A DNA stretch of 5,718 bases from CAYXSX01 sp964493095 (GTDB taxonomy: Bacteria > Pseudomonadota > Alphaproteobacteria > Micavibrionales > Micavibrionaceae), in assembly GCA_964493095.1 (NCBI GenBank), contig CAZBNG010000111.1, positions 1 to 5,718 on the forward strand. Direction: 5' to 3'. Shown here piece by piece: positions 1 through 5,534 of this stretch. The translations under genes were made by a program, and so were the position numbers. Under the pieces are notes generated by a model. That model had not been told where the DNA came from. It did no database searches and worked only from the letters and a program-made list of their open reading frames with translations. Numbering within the stretch: position 1 is the stretch's first letter; each line of letters starts with the position of its first letter.

Positions 1-764
1 AAACCCGCATCATCCCCTGTCTGGACGTGAATAATGGCCGCGTGGTCAAGGGCGTAAACTTTGTTGACCTGATTGACGCCGGCGACCCGGTGGAACAGGC
101 CAAGCTGTATAACAATCAGGGCGCGGATGAGCTTTGTTTCCTTGATATCACCGCCACGTCGGATAACCGGGGCACGATCATCGACGTGGTGGAGCGCACG
201 GCCAATGAGGTCTTTATGCCGCTGACCGTGGGCGGGGGTGTGCGCGAGCTTGCCGATATCCGCAATCTTTTAAACGCGGGTGCGGACAAGGTTTCCATCA
301 ACTCGGCGGCGGTGAAAAACCCCGATTTCGTCAAGGCGGCTTCGGATGCTTGCGGGTCGCAGTGCATCGTGGTGGCGATTGATGCCAAGTCCAGCGACAA
401 TGCGGCCTGTGAAAGCGGGTTTGAAATCTTTACCCATGGCGGGCGCAACCCTACGGGCATCGACGCGGTGGAATGGGCCCTGAAAATGGCGGAATTTGGC
501 GCGGGCGAGATTTTGCTTACTTCCATGGACCGTGACGGCACGCGGCAGGGATTTAACATCCCCCTGACCCGCGCGGTGGCCGATGCGGTGAGCGTTCCCG
601 TGATTGCCTCGGGCGGCGTCGGAACGCTGGATCACCTTGTGGAGGGCATTAAAGAAGGCCATGCCAGCGCGGTGCTGGCCGCCTCTATCTTCCATTTCGG
701 TGAATATACCATCGCGCAGGCCAAGCAGGCCATGAGTGCGGCCGGGATAGAAGTCAGGCCTTAA
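1..764 (+). CDS. hisF: Imidazole glycerol phosphate synthase, cyclase subunit HisF (5' end cut by window)
   Basis: HisF is the cyclase half of imidazole glycerol phosphate synthase. It uses ammonia made by HisH to turn PRFAR into imidazole glycerol phosphate and AICAR, which feeds histidine synthesis and returns AICAR to purine synthesis in the cytoplasm. The reading frame is open from the first base, with whole codons from position 3 giving TRIIPCLDV, the normal HisF N-terminus, so only about three residues are missing. The GTG at 27 is an internal valine, not the start. The two catalytic aspartates are present, in PCLDV (codon 24-26) and VVAIDAK (codon 381-383). The phosphate-binding loops VGGGV and ASGGVG and the late AASIFHF segment are also intact, showing a full (beta-alpha)8 barrel. 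Length is normal for the family. The upstream neighbour is outside the window; hisA or hisH would be expected there. No hisE follows, and the next gene is convergent. Confidence 0.97.
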   Translation, partial: TRIIPCLDVNNGRVVKGVNFVDLIDAGDPVEQAKLYNNQGADELCFLDITATSDNRGTIIDVVERTANEVFMPLTVGGGVRELADIRNLLNAGADKVSINSAAVKNPDFVKAASDACGSQCIVVAIDAKSSDNAACESGFEIFTHGGRNPTGIDAVEWALKMAEFGAGEILLTSMDRDGTRQGFNIPLTRAVADAVSVPVIASGGVGTLDHLVEGIKEGHASAVLAASIFHFGEYTIAQAKQAMSAAGIEVRP

Positions 765-771
765 AATTGAA

Positions 772-865
772 CGTCATTGCGAGGAGGGCATTAGCCCGAC
801 GCGGCAATCTGTAACGATGTTCAGTGCCCTTAGATTGCTTCAGTCCTGCGGACTTCGCAATGACG
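772..865. repeat. Palindromic intergenic repeat with cloverleaf-like folding potential
   Basis: The element is bounded by perfect 11-base inverted arms, cgtcattgcga (772-782) and tcgcaatgacg (855-865). Inside are three further inverted pairs: gggc/gccc (786-789, 794-797), gcaatct/agattgc (804-810, 832-838) and gtcc/ggac (843-846, 850-853). Together these could form an outer stem with three hairpins. The sequence (cgtcattgcgagg, gcggcaatct, agattgcttc, cgcaatgacg) matches from memory a type of dispersed palindromic repeat seen between genes in many bacterial genomes; I do not assign a family name. It fills nearly all of the gap between the convergent ends of hisF and the M23 peptidase gene, so it may also act as a terminator in both directions. 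A T5 run precedes it on the minus strand rather than following it, so this is not a classic intrinsic terminator. Confidence 0.75.
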
Positions 866-872
866 AAAAACA

Positions 873-1862
873 TTATCTCACAATAATGCTGTGCGTCACC
901 GTTTTGGGCGGGAAGCCGGGCTTGGTGTAGGTTGTCTCCCCGGTATACGTGCCCGGCGGCAGCCGGTGGCCGTTCAGCTTGCGGCCCGTGTAATAAAAGG
1001 ACGGGCGTTTGCGGTTTTGCGCCACGGTGATATGCCGCTGCACGAAAACCTGCCCGTCCGGCATGATGATTTTCATGTCGATAGTGTCCCCCGCTACCGC
1101 CTGGTAAAACCCGGCCCAGTAAATCAGGTTTTGTGCCGTGCCCGGAAGCATATCGGGATTGGCAAGGCCGTCCCTGATCGCGGCGAAATCCGGAACGTTC
1201 ACATCAAATCCGCCGTGGAAGATCGTGACGGGCTCGTAAAGGAGATCATCTTTCCAAAGGCTTTGTTTAAACAGGCCGCATCCGGCGTTGCTCGGCTCTC
1301 CTGTAAACGGGTCGAGCACATCGTTACCCTGAATAATGCCGAAATGCAGGTGCGGAAACTCGGCAAAGCCTGATTGCCCGACCTGCCCGATTTTCTGCCC
1401 GGCGGCAACCTCGTCATCGACCTTCACGACGATGGAGCCTTCCTTCATGTGGCAGTAAAGCGTGTTAAGCCCGCCGCCGTGATCGATCAGCACGGCGTTG
1501 CCGCATTCATGCTTGGCGTCTCGCACCGCCTGGAACTCTTCCTCCGTCTTGATAGAATCGCTCTCCCCGTCGCGCAGGCGCGTAACCTTGCCCGCCATGG
1601 CGGCAACCACATCCACACCGTCGCGCATTTCCCGGCGGCTGCGGATGGCGAAATCCACGCCCTTATGGTCGTCGCTGGTCTTAGTATGACAGGTAAAATC
1701 CTGTTCACTGCCTGCCGCCGGGTCCACGTCGATATACTTGACTACCCAGCAGTCTTTCTCCGGCGTACAGGCGAGCGGCAGCAGGAATTTCGGGCTTTCC
1801 GTGGCCCGCGCGGCGCCGATAATCAGGAGAAATATATACAGGAACGTGATAAGAAATTTCAT
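873..1862 (-). CDS. Secreted M23 (LytM-type) zinc metallopeptidase
   Basis: This is a 329-residue exported protein, probably a peptidoglycan endopeptidase of the M23 family that cuts peptide crosslinks in the periplasm. The start is the ATG at 1862 because it begins a clear signal peptide: MKF, a long hydrophobic run, then AARA (about residues 17-20) before the mature TES. The frame stays open 72 codons further upstream, but that stretch does not look like protein and would bury the signal peptide. The M23 catalytic set is complete: HKGVD gives H66 and D70, YCHMK gives H138, and HLHFG gives H171 and H173. Six cysteines follow the signal peptide (32, 38, 58, 120, 137, 195), suggesting disulfides and an oxidising compartment. 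Residues about 212-329 are beta-rich with PGTYTGE and may be an Ig-like domain; this is inferred. The ribosome-binding site is weak (GGGA close to the ATG). The exact substrate is unknown. Confidence 0.9.
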   Translation of the reverse strand: MKFLITFLYIFLLIIGAARATESPKFLLPLACTPEKDCWVVKYIDVDPAAGSEQDFTCHTKTSDDHKGVDFAIRSRREMRDGVDVVAAMAGKVTRLRDGESDSIKTEEEFQAVRDAKHECGNAVLIDHGGGLNTLYCHMKEGSIVVKVDDEVAAGQKIGQVGQSGFAEFPHLHFGIIQGNDVLDPFTGEPSNAGCGLFKQSLWKDDLLYEPVTIFHGGFDVNVPDFAAIRDGLANPDMLPGTAQNLIYWAGFYQAVAGDTIDMKIIMPDGQVFVQRHITVAQNRKRPSFYYTGRKLNGHRLPPGTYTGETTYTKPGFPPKTVTHSIIVR

Positions 1863-1908
1863 AGTCCCATGAAAGCAAAATAAGCCCCGGAAGACTACAG
1901 GAATTATT

Positions 1909-1937
1909 TTGACATAATGCAATAAATGGCTTATAAA
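1909..1937 (+). promoter_or_regulatory. Near-consensus housekeeping sigma-70-type promoter
   Basis: TTGACA at 1909-1914 is a perfect -35 box and TATAAA at 1932-1937 matches five of six -10 positions, with an ideal 17-base spacer. Transcription should begin near 1944, about 32 bases before the ATG at 1976. It points into the zinc-ribbon gene. This is the best promoter match I found in the window. Confidence 0.7.
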
Positions 1938-1943
1938 AAGCCA
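1927..1943. promoter_or_regulatory. Perfect inverted repeat over the -10 box, possible operator
   Basis: The arms tggctt (1927-1932) and aagcca (1938-1943) are perfect complements around the five-base centre ataaa. The repeat contains the whole -10 box and ends next to the predicted transcription start, which is where a repressor would block RNA polymerase. Alternatively it could be a small hairpin; cgatttt follows it, but a six-pair stem is weak for a terminator. No regulator in the window is known to bind it. Confidence 0.35.
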
Positions 1944-1975
1944 CGATTTTGGCCGGGTTTGGAATAGGGTTGAGA

Positions 1976-2980
1976 ATGTCTTCCTCAATACAGAGAGTGA
2001 ACAATACATTTGCAGCGGCGGTAAAGCCGGAAGTTGCGCCTGCCGATGTTGTGGCGCTTGCTGTGTTACCCAACACAAGGGAAAGACGCCATTTTAGCGC
2101 CGGCGATGTAAACAGATGGAGCGACGAAGAACGCGCACGCTGGGATTTTTATTGTTCTTGCTGCGAAGGTAAAACCCCCCTTGTTCACAAGCGGGAGTCG
2201 GTAAACGGAGAGCGCAGTGCGCACTGGTCTGTCACAAACGATGGCTGGCACCCCAATCCCGAATGTGCGCAATATGACGTGTTTAAGGCTTTCCTGAAAA
2301 CCGGGAAAGTTGTTCCGGCGGCAAACAGTAACCAACAGATAATCCTGCCTCCGGAATTTTTGGATAATTTGAACTTGCTGGAGCAGTTTCTGGCAGGATG
2401 TCGGGGCGCAAAAATCCCTTTTGACGACCTGCTTGTCAAGGACGGCCGCAGGGAAATCCCGTTTTCCTTTATTTACATGTCGGATCTTCAATCGCTGGTG
2501 GATTCAGGGTTAAAAAGACGTGATGCCAGTCTTAAGGCACCGCAAAGTTTTATGCTCGAAATATCGCCTGAGATGAGTACCTTTGCGCCAACAGTGCACG
2601 ATCCTGATACTTGGAGTTTGGTCTTAAAGCTGGGTGAAGTTTCATACAACAAGGATATGTTCCCGGTTTTTGTAAAATTAACCATTCCGGCGCAGGAAAT
2701 GCAGGACCTGTTCCATGGTGGTAAAATAGCCGAAGGAGACAAAATCAGGGTACGCGTTACTCTCCGCGAAGGGGTCGGCGATGCCGTGGCGCAGATTCGT
2801 GCTTATAATGCTAATGCCCGCTGGCTTCCCACTTCCAGCAAAAGGGTTTTCTTTGAAGCCACTCTTGCTTCGCTGGCGGATGTGGCCCGCACGTACAGGG
2901 CATATGCCATGCCGGGAGAAACCCCGAAAATCGTGGAGCTTCCCGACCTTAATCAGTTTGAGCTGGACCTGCAGCTCTAA
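1976..2980 (+). CDS. Uncharacterised protein with N-terminal zinc-ribbon-like Cys/His cluster
   Basis: I do not recognise this 334-residue protein. The ATG at 1976 is preferred. A TTG at 1949, also downstream of the predicted transcription start, would add nine residues. GGGTTGAG lies just before the ATG as a weak ribosome-binding site. Residues about 40-100 carry a likely metal site: C60 and C63 (C62 between them), then H71, H83 in AHW, H92 and C97 in WHPNPEC. The order CxxC, basic stretch, HW, H and C recalls the small zinc ribbon at the front of CoiA-like proteins, but no nuclease motif follows that I can see. Residues about 190-300 look beta-rich with alternating hydrophobic and charged residues. 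There is no signal peptide or membrane segment, so it is probably cytoplasmic. Its base composition appears less GC-rich than hslU, which fits later acquisition. It diverges from the M23 gene and converges on hslU with overlapping stop codons. Nucleic-acid binding is possible but unproven. Confidence 0.8.
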   Translation: MSSSIQRVNNTFAAAVKPEVAPADVVALAVLPNTRERRHFSAGDVNRWSDEERARWDFYCSCCEGKTPLVHKRESVNGERSAHWSVTNDGWHPNPECAQYDVFKAFLKTGKVVPAANSNQQIILPPEFLDNLNLLEQFLAGCRGAKIPFDDLLVKDGRREIPFSFIYMSDLQSLVDSGLKRRDASLKAPQSFMLEISPEMSTFAPTVHDPDTWSLVLKLGEVSYNKDMFPVFVKLTIPAQEMQDLFHGGKIAEGDKIRVRVTLREGVGDAVAQIRAYNANARWLPTSSKRVFFEATLASLADVARTYRAYAMPGETPKIVELPDLNQFELDLQL

Positions 2981-4326
2981 AGAATAAACTTGCTCAGGTC
3001 GCCTTGCTTCACAAGGTCGCCTACATTCTTGCGTACGTCTTCCCCGGTGATAACAACCTCTTCGCCGCCGCGGTCCGAAGCGGTGAAGGACAGCTCTTCC
3101 AATAGCCGTTCCATGACGGTGAGCAGCCGCCGCGCGCCGATATTTTCGACATTCTCATTCACTTCAAAGGCAAGGCGGGCAATTTCATCAATCGCCCCAT
3201 CTTCGAAAGTCAGTTTCACGCCTTCCGTGCCGATCAGCGCGACATACTGGGTAATCAGGCTGGCTTCCGTATCGCGCAGGATGGCCTTGAAATCCTCTTC
3301 CGTCAGGGCGCGCAGCTCCACCCTGATGGGCAGGCGGCCTTGCAGCTCGGCCAGCAGGTCCGAAGGCTTGGCGTAATGGAACGCGCCGCTGGCGATAAAC
3401 AGGATGTGGTCGGTTTTCACCGTGCCGTATTTCGTCGATACCGTTGTTCCTTCGATCAGCGGTAGCAAGTCGCGCTGTACGCCCTCGCGGGAAACGTCCC
3501 CGCCGCGTGCGTCCTGCCGCGCGGCGATCTTGTCGATTTCGTCAATAAAGACAATGCCGTTTTGCTGGACAAGATCCAGCGCCTGCGCCGTGACTTTTTC
3601 CTCATCCAGAAGCTTGTCGGATTCCTCGGTCATTAACAGGTCGTAGCTTTCCTCGACCCGCACTTTCCTGCGTTTTTTGCGCTCGCCAAAGGCCTTGCCG
3701 AAAATATCGTTCATATTGATCATGCCCATGGACGCACCGGGCATACCGGGAATGTCCATCATGCTTCCCATCGGGTTGGAATTATCAATCAGGTCGATTT
3801 CGATTTCGCGGTCGTTCAGCTCGCACTTGCGCAATTTTTCGCGGAAACTGGCGCGTGTGCCCTCCCCGGCGGTTTCCCCCACCAGCGCATCGAGAACCCG
3901 TTCTTCGGCGTAGACTTCCGCCTGCGCCATCACGGTTTTGCGCATGCTCTCGCGCGTCATGTGCATGGCAAATTCCGTCAGGTCGCGGATAATCTGCTCC
4001 ACGTCCTTGCCGACATAGCCGACCTCGGTGAATTTCGTGGCCTCAACCTTGATGAACGGCGCGCGCGCCAGTCTGGCCAGCCGGCGGGCGATTTCCGTCT
4101 TGCCCACGCCCGTAGGTCCGATCATCAGGATATTTTTGGGGTAAACCTCTTCCTGCAATTCGGGGTCGAGCTGCATACGCCGCCAGCGGTTGCGCAGGGC
4201 GATCGCCACGGCCTTCTTCGCGTCTTTCTGGCCGATGATGAAACGGTCCAGTTCGGATACGATTTCGCGGGGGGAAAAGGCGGGAATGTTGGAAGAAGAC
4301 TCTTCGGTTTTTTTCTTTGCTGTCAT
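2977..4326 (-). CDS. hslU: ATP-dependent protease ATPase subunit HslU (ClpY)
   Basis: HslU is the hexameric AAA+ unfoldase that feeds proteins to the HslV peptidase in the cytoplasm, part of heat-shock protein quality control. The protein is 449 residues, normal for the family, and complete. Visible landmarks are IIGQKDAK near residues 30-37, Walker A GPTGVGKT at 70-77, the pore loop GYVG at 103-106, an intermediate domain from about 111 to 240, Walker B with IDEID at 261-265, an arginine-finger candidate in LQGRLPIR near 331, sensor 2 GARR at 397-400, and the C-terminal tail DLSKFIL that docks into HslV. The ATG at 4326 gives the usual N-terminus (SPREIVSELD at about 18-27). There is no Shine-Dalgarno sequence before it. 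Unusually, hslV is not next to it: the upstream gene is divergent and the downstream one convergent. Its stop overlaps the stop of the zinc-ribbon gene by four bases (2977-2980). Confidence 0.98.
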   Translation of the reverse strand: MTAKKKTEESSSNIPAFSPREIVSELDRFIIGQKDAKKAVAIALRNRWRRMQLDPELQEEVYPKNILMIGPTGVGKTEIARRLARLARAPFIKVEATKFTEVGYVGKDVEQIIRDLTEFAMHMTRESMRKTVMAQAEVYAEERVLDALVGETAGEGTRASFREKLRKCELNDREIEIDLIDNSNPMGSMMDIPGMPGASMGMINMNDIFGKAFGERKKRRKVRVEESYDLLMTEESDKLLDEEKVTAQALDLVQQNGIVFIDEIDKIAARQDARGGDVSREGVQRDLLPLIEGTTVSTKYGTVKTDHILFIASGAFHYAKPSDLLAELQGRLPIRVELRALTEEDFKAILRDTEASLITQYVALIGTEGVKLTFEDGAIDEIARLAFEVNENVENIGARRLLTVMERLLEELSFTASDRGGEEVVITGEDVRKNVGDLVKQGDLSKFIL

Positions 4327-4334
4327 GGGGCTAG

Positions 4335-4362
4335 ATATAACCTAAAAGTGATAAATTTCAAG
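4335..4362 (-). promoter_or_regulatory. Candidate RpoH (heat-shock) promoter of hslU
   Basis: Read on the minus strand, CTTG (4362-4359) is followed after exactly 17 bases by GTTATAT (4341-4335). The alphaproteobacterial heat-shock promoter pattern, as I recall it, is CTTG, 17-18 bases, then CYTATNTNNG. The -35 fits fully and the -10 fits except for its first base and the distal G. The predicted start is near 4328, two bases before the hslU ATG, implying a nearly leaderless mRNA. A sigma-70 reading of the same bases (TTGAAA, 16 bases, TATATC) is also possible. Confidence 0.5.
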
Positions 4363-4368
4363 AACCGC

Positions 4369-4397
4369 TTGCAAAATACGGAAAGTGTATTTATGAA
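4369..4397 (+). promoter_or_regulatory. Weak candidate sigma-70 promoter for the NTF2-like gene pair
   Basis: TTGCAA (4369-4374) and TATGAA (4392-4397) are separated by 17 bases, each matching four of six consensus positions. The start would be near 4404, leaving about 29 bases before the ATG at 4433, with AAGGA at 4414-4418. It lies back to back with the hslU promoter in the 106-base gap. The match is modest and could be chance. Confidence 0.25.
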
Positions 4398-4432
4398 AAC
4401 TTTAAACGGTAATAAGGACATAAGAAAATCGT

Positions 4433-4966
4433 ATGGGAAATTTAGCAAAGCCAACAGAATATTATCTACACGCTGCAATAGAGGAAGGGAATTATCCGCC
4501 TATCCTCAAGAGATGGGCTAACGCCGTTAATGTGCTGGGCCGCAAGGCAATGGATGATACCTTGGGTAATGGTGAAGTGTATAAAGAAGGAAGCGTACGG
4601 GAGTTGCTTGATTGCTATGATAAAGAGGCAACGTTGAAAGGCGCCTTTGCCGATGGTGAAGTCCATGGGCGCACTTCTATCAGAGAGTGTTTTTTACAAA
4701 ACGCTGGTCGTTTCAGGCATGTTGAATTTACTGAAATTAAAGCCACCCCAACATCTCAAAGGTGTCACAACTATCAAGGGGAGTGCGTTTTCACCGCCGA
4801 GAACGGCGAAAAACAACAAGCTAGCTTTGTTATTGAAACGTCCCCATCGACCCACGATAATGAAATAATTGCCCACCATGAATTATGGCCCCATGACGGG
4901 GAGGAAGGCACAGCTTTCTGGCAGAATGCTGATTCTGGAGGGCCGTTGCAGCCTGCATATGTTTAA
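4433..4966 (+). CDS. Small NTF2-like (SnoaL/DUF4440-type) protein, first of a tandem pair
   Basis: This is a 177-residue protein without signal peptide or membrane segment, so probably cytoplasmic. The likely fold is NTF2-like, a cone-shaped alpha+beta barrel used by many small enzymes and binding proteins. Signs are an opening helix with ILKRWANAVN (24-33), a helix running into LLDCYDKEATLKG (58-70), GRTSIRECF (79-87) at the next helix, then alternating strands ending in EIIAHHELWP (144-153). About 18 residues (roughly 34-51) are extra compared with the next gene, and the tail after 153 is probably disordered. The ATG at 4433 follows an in-frame TAA at 4421-4423, which limits upstream starts. 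The ribosome-binding site is poor, with AAGGA 14 bases away. The gene appears less GC-rich than hslU. The downstream gene starts 47 bases later on the same strand. Substrate and role are unknown; the fold assignment comes from sequence pattern only. Confidence 0.78.
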   Translation: MGNLAKPTEYYLHAAIEEGNYPPILKRWANAVNVLGRKAMDDTLGNGEVYKEGSVRELLDCYDKEATLKGAFADGEVHGRTSIRECFLQNAGRFRHVEFTEIKATPTSQRCHNYQGECVFTAENGEKQQASFVIETSPSTHDNEIIAHHELWPHDGEEGTAFWQNADSGGPLQPAYV

Positions 4967-4996
4967 GCCTTAAAAAGCAAAGTGATCAACGCGGGC

Positions 4997-5011
4997 AGGG
5001 AGTAGAAAGGG
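4997..5011 (+). promoter_or_regulatory. Purine-rich Shine-Dalgarno region of the second NTF2-like gene
   Basis: AGGGAG (4997-5002) and AGAAAGGG (5004-5011) lie just before the ATG at 5014. Either can pair with the 16S rRNA tail, which supports that ATG as the start. The first is slightly far and the second slightly close. Confidence 0.55.
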
Positions 5012-5013
5012 TA

Positions 5014-5502
5014 ATGACTTCAGAAATACCGACACACGCAAAAGACCGTTCACCTTTCTTGTTTCCCGATATCATGGCGCACTGGCGTGATGCGGTGAAT
5101 GCGCAGGCGCTGGAAGACCTGCTGGCGCTTTATGCCCCGGATGCGGCGTTCCGGGCTGTGAATGCCTCCGACTGGGTAAATACGCCGCAGGCGCGCAGGG
5201 CTTACTTTACTGATGACGCTACCCGTCCCCGGCAGGTTGTTTTTGAAAGTATGGGGAGTGAAGAAACTTCCGTCGGATCGCAGGCTTATTTTGGTACGTA
5301 CAATATTGTTTCTGAAAGTGGCGCGGTCATCCCGGCGACCTATCTTTTCAATGTGGCGGCGGATCCTGAAACCGGGGAGGAGCGCATTACCCACCATGTT
5401 TCCCGCCCTGTAAAATCTGCCGACGGCTCACCCGCCGAAGCGGCATGGGATGCCTACGACCGCTATGCGGCGAAGGCAAGAGCGGCGGAAGCGGGTCTGT
5501 AG
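5014..5502 (+). CDS. NTF2-like protein of CaMKII-association-domain / iota-carbonic-anhydrase-like type
   Basis: This is a 162-residue protein with no signal peptide. It shows the layout of the CaMKII-association-domain branch of NTF2-like folds: a first helix with HWRDAVN (23-29), LLALYAPDAAF (36-46), NTPQARRAYF (56-65), VGSQAYFGTY (87-96), a strand with PATYLFNV (107-114), and a last strand ITHHVSRPV (125-133). Iota-class carbonic anhydrases belong to this branch and usually end their domain with an HHHSS-like signature. Here the corresponding HHVSR is altered, so enzyme activity cannot be assumed. The C-terminal 25 residues are Ala-rich and probably helical. The ATG at 5014 has a good purine-rich ribosome-binding region. 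It lies 47 bases after the preceding NTF2-like gene on the same strand and shares with it the xWxxAVN, LLxxY and IxxHH positions, so the two are probably co-transcribed and distantly related. Function is unknown. Confidence 0.85.
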   Translation: MTSEIPTHAKDRSPFLFPDIMAHWRDAVNAQALEDLLALYAPDAAFRAVNASDWVNTPQARRAYFTDDATRPRQVVFESMGSEETSVGSQAYFGTYNIVSESGAVIPATYLFNVAADPETGEERITHHVSRPVKSADGSPAEAAWDAYDRYAAKARAAEAGL

Positions 5503-5504
5503 GG

Positions 5505-5534
5505 GTTTTCAGGTTATCTGGAAGGGCTGAAAAC
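5505..5534 (+). terminator. Inverted repeat after the NTF2-like gene pair, possible terminator
   Basis: Perfect eight-base arms gttttcag (5505-5512) and ctgaaaac (5527-5534) flank a 14-base loop, starting three bases after the TAG at 5500-5502. A competing shorter stem is ggaag/cttcc (5520-5524, 5534-5538). The stem is followed by ttcctc, not a clean T run; a T5 run comes only at about 5556-5560. It is well placed for a terminator but does not have the classic form. Confidence 0.3.

Noticed and set aside
116..695. Long minus-strand open frames opposite hisF, and similar ones opposite hslU and the M23 gene.
   Set aside because: These are shadows of GC-rich coding sequence on the other strand. 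They lack ribosome-binding sites and recognisable protein features.
772..865. The cloverleaf-like fold as a possible tRNA gene.
   Set aside because: The arms do not match tRNA invariant positions or stem lengths, there is no recognisable T-arm sequence, and the sequence matches a familiar palindromic repeat type instead.
1863..2078. A 72-codon upstream extension of the M23 peptidase frame on the minus strand.
   Set aside because: It would put the clear signal peptide in the middle of the protein, and it runs across the strong plus-strand promoter and the start of the zinc-ribbon gene. The ATG at 1862 is a much better start.
4393..4521. A 42-codon plus-strand ORF starting ATG at 4393 with GGAAAG upstream, overlapping the start of the first NTF2-like gene in another frame.
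   Set aside because: Its ATG lies inside the predicted -10 box, its sequence looks random, and the overlapping frame has clear protein features. A leader peptide is conceivable but unsupported.
4962..4974. The near-palindrome tttaag-c-cttaaa at the stop of the first NTF2-like gene.
   Set aside because: A one-base centre cannot form a hairpin loop, and the AT-rich match is short enough to be chance.
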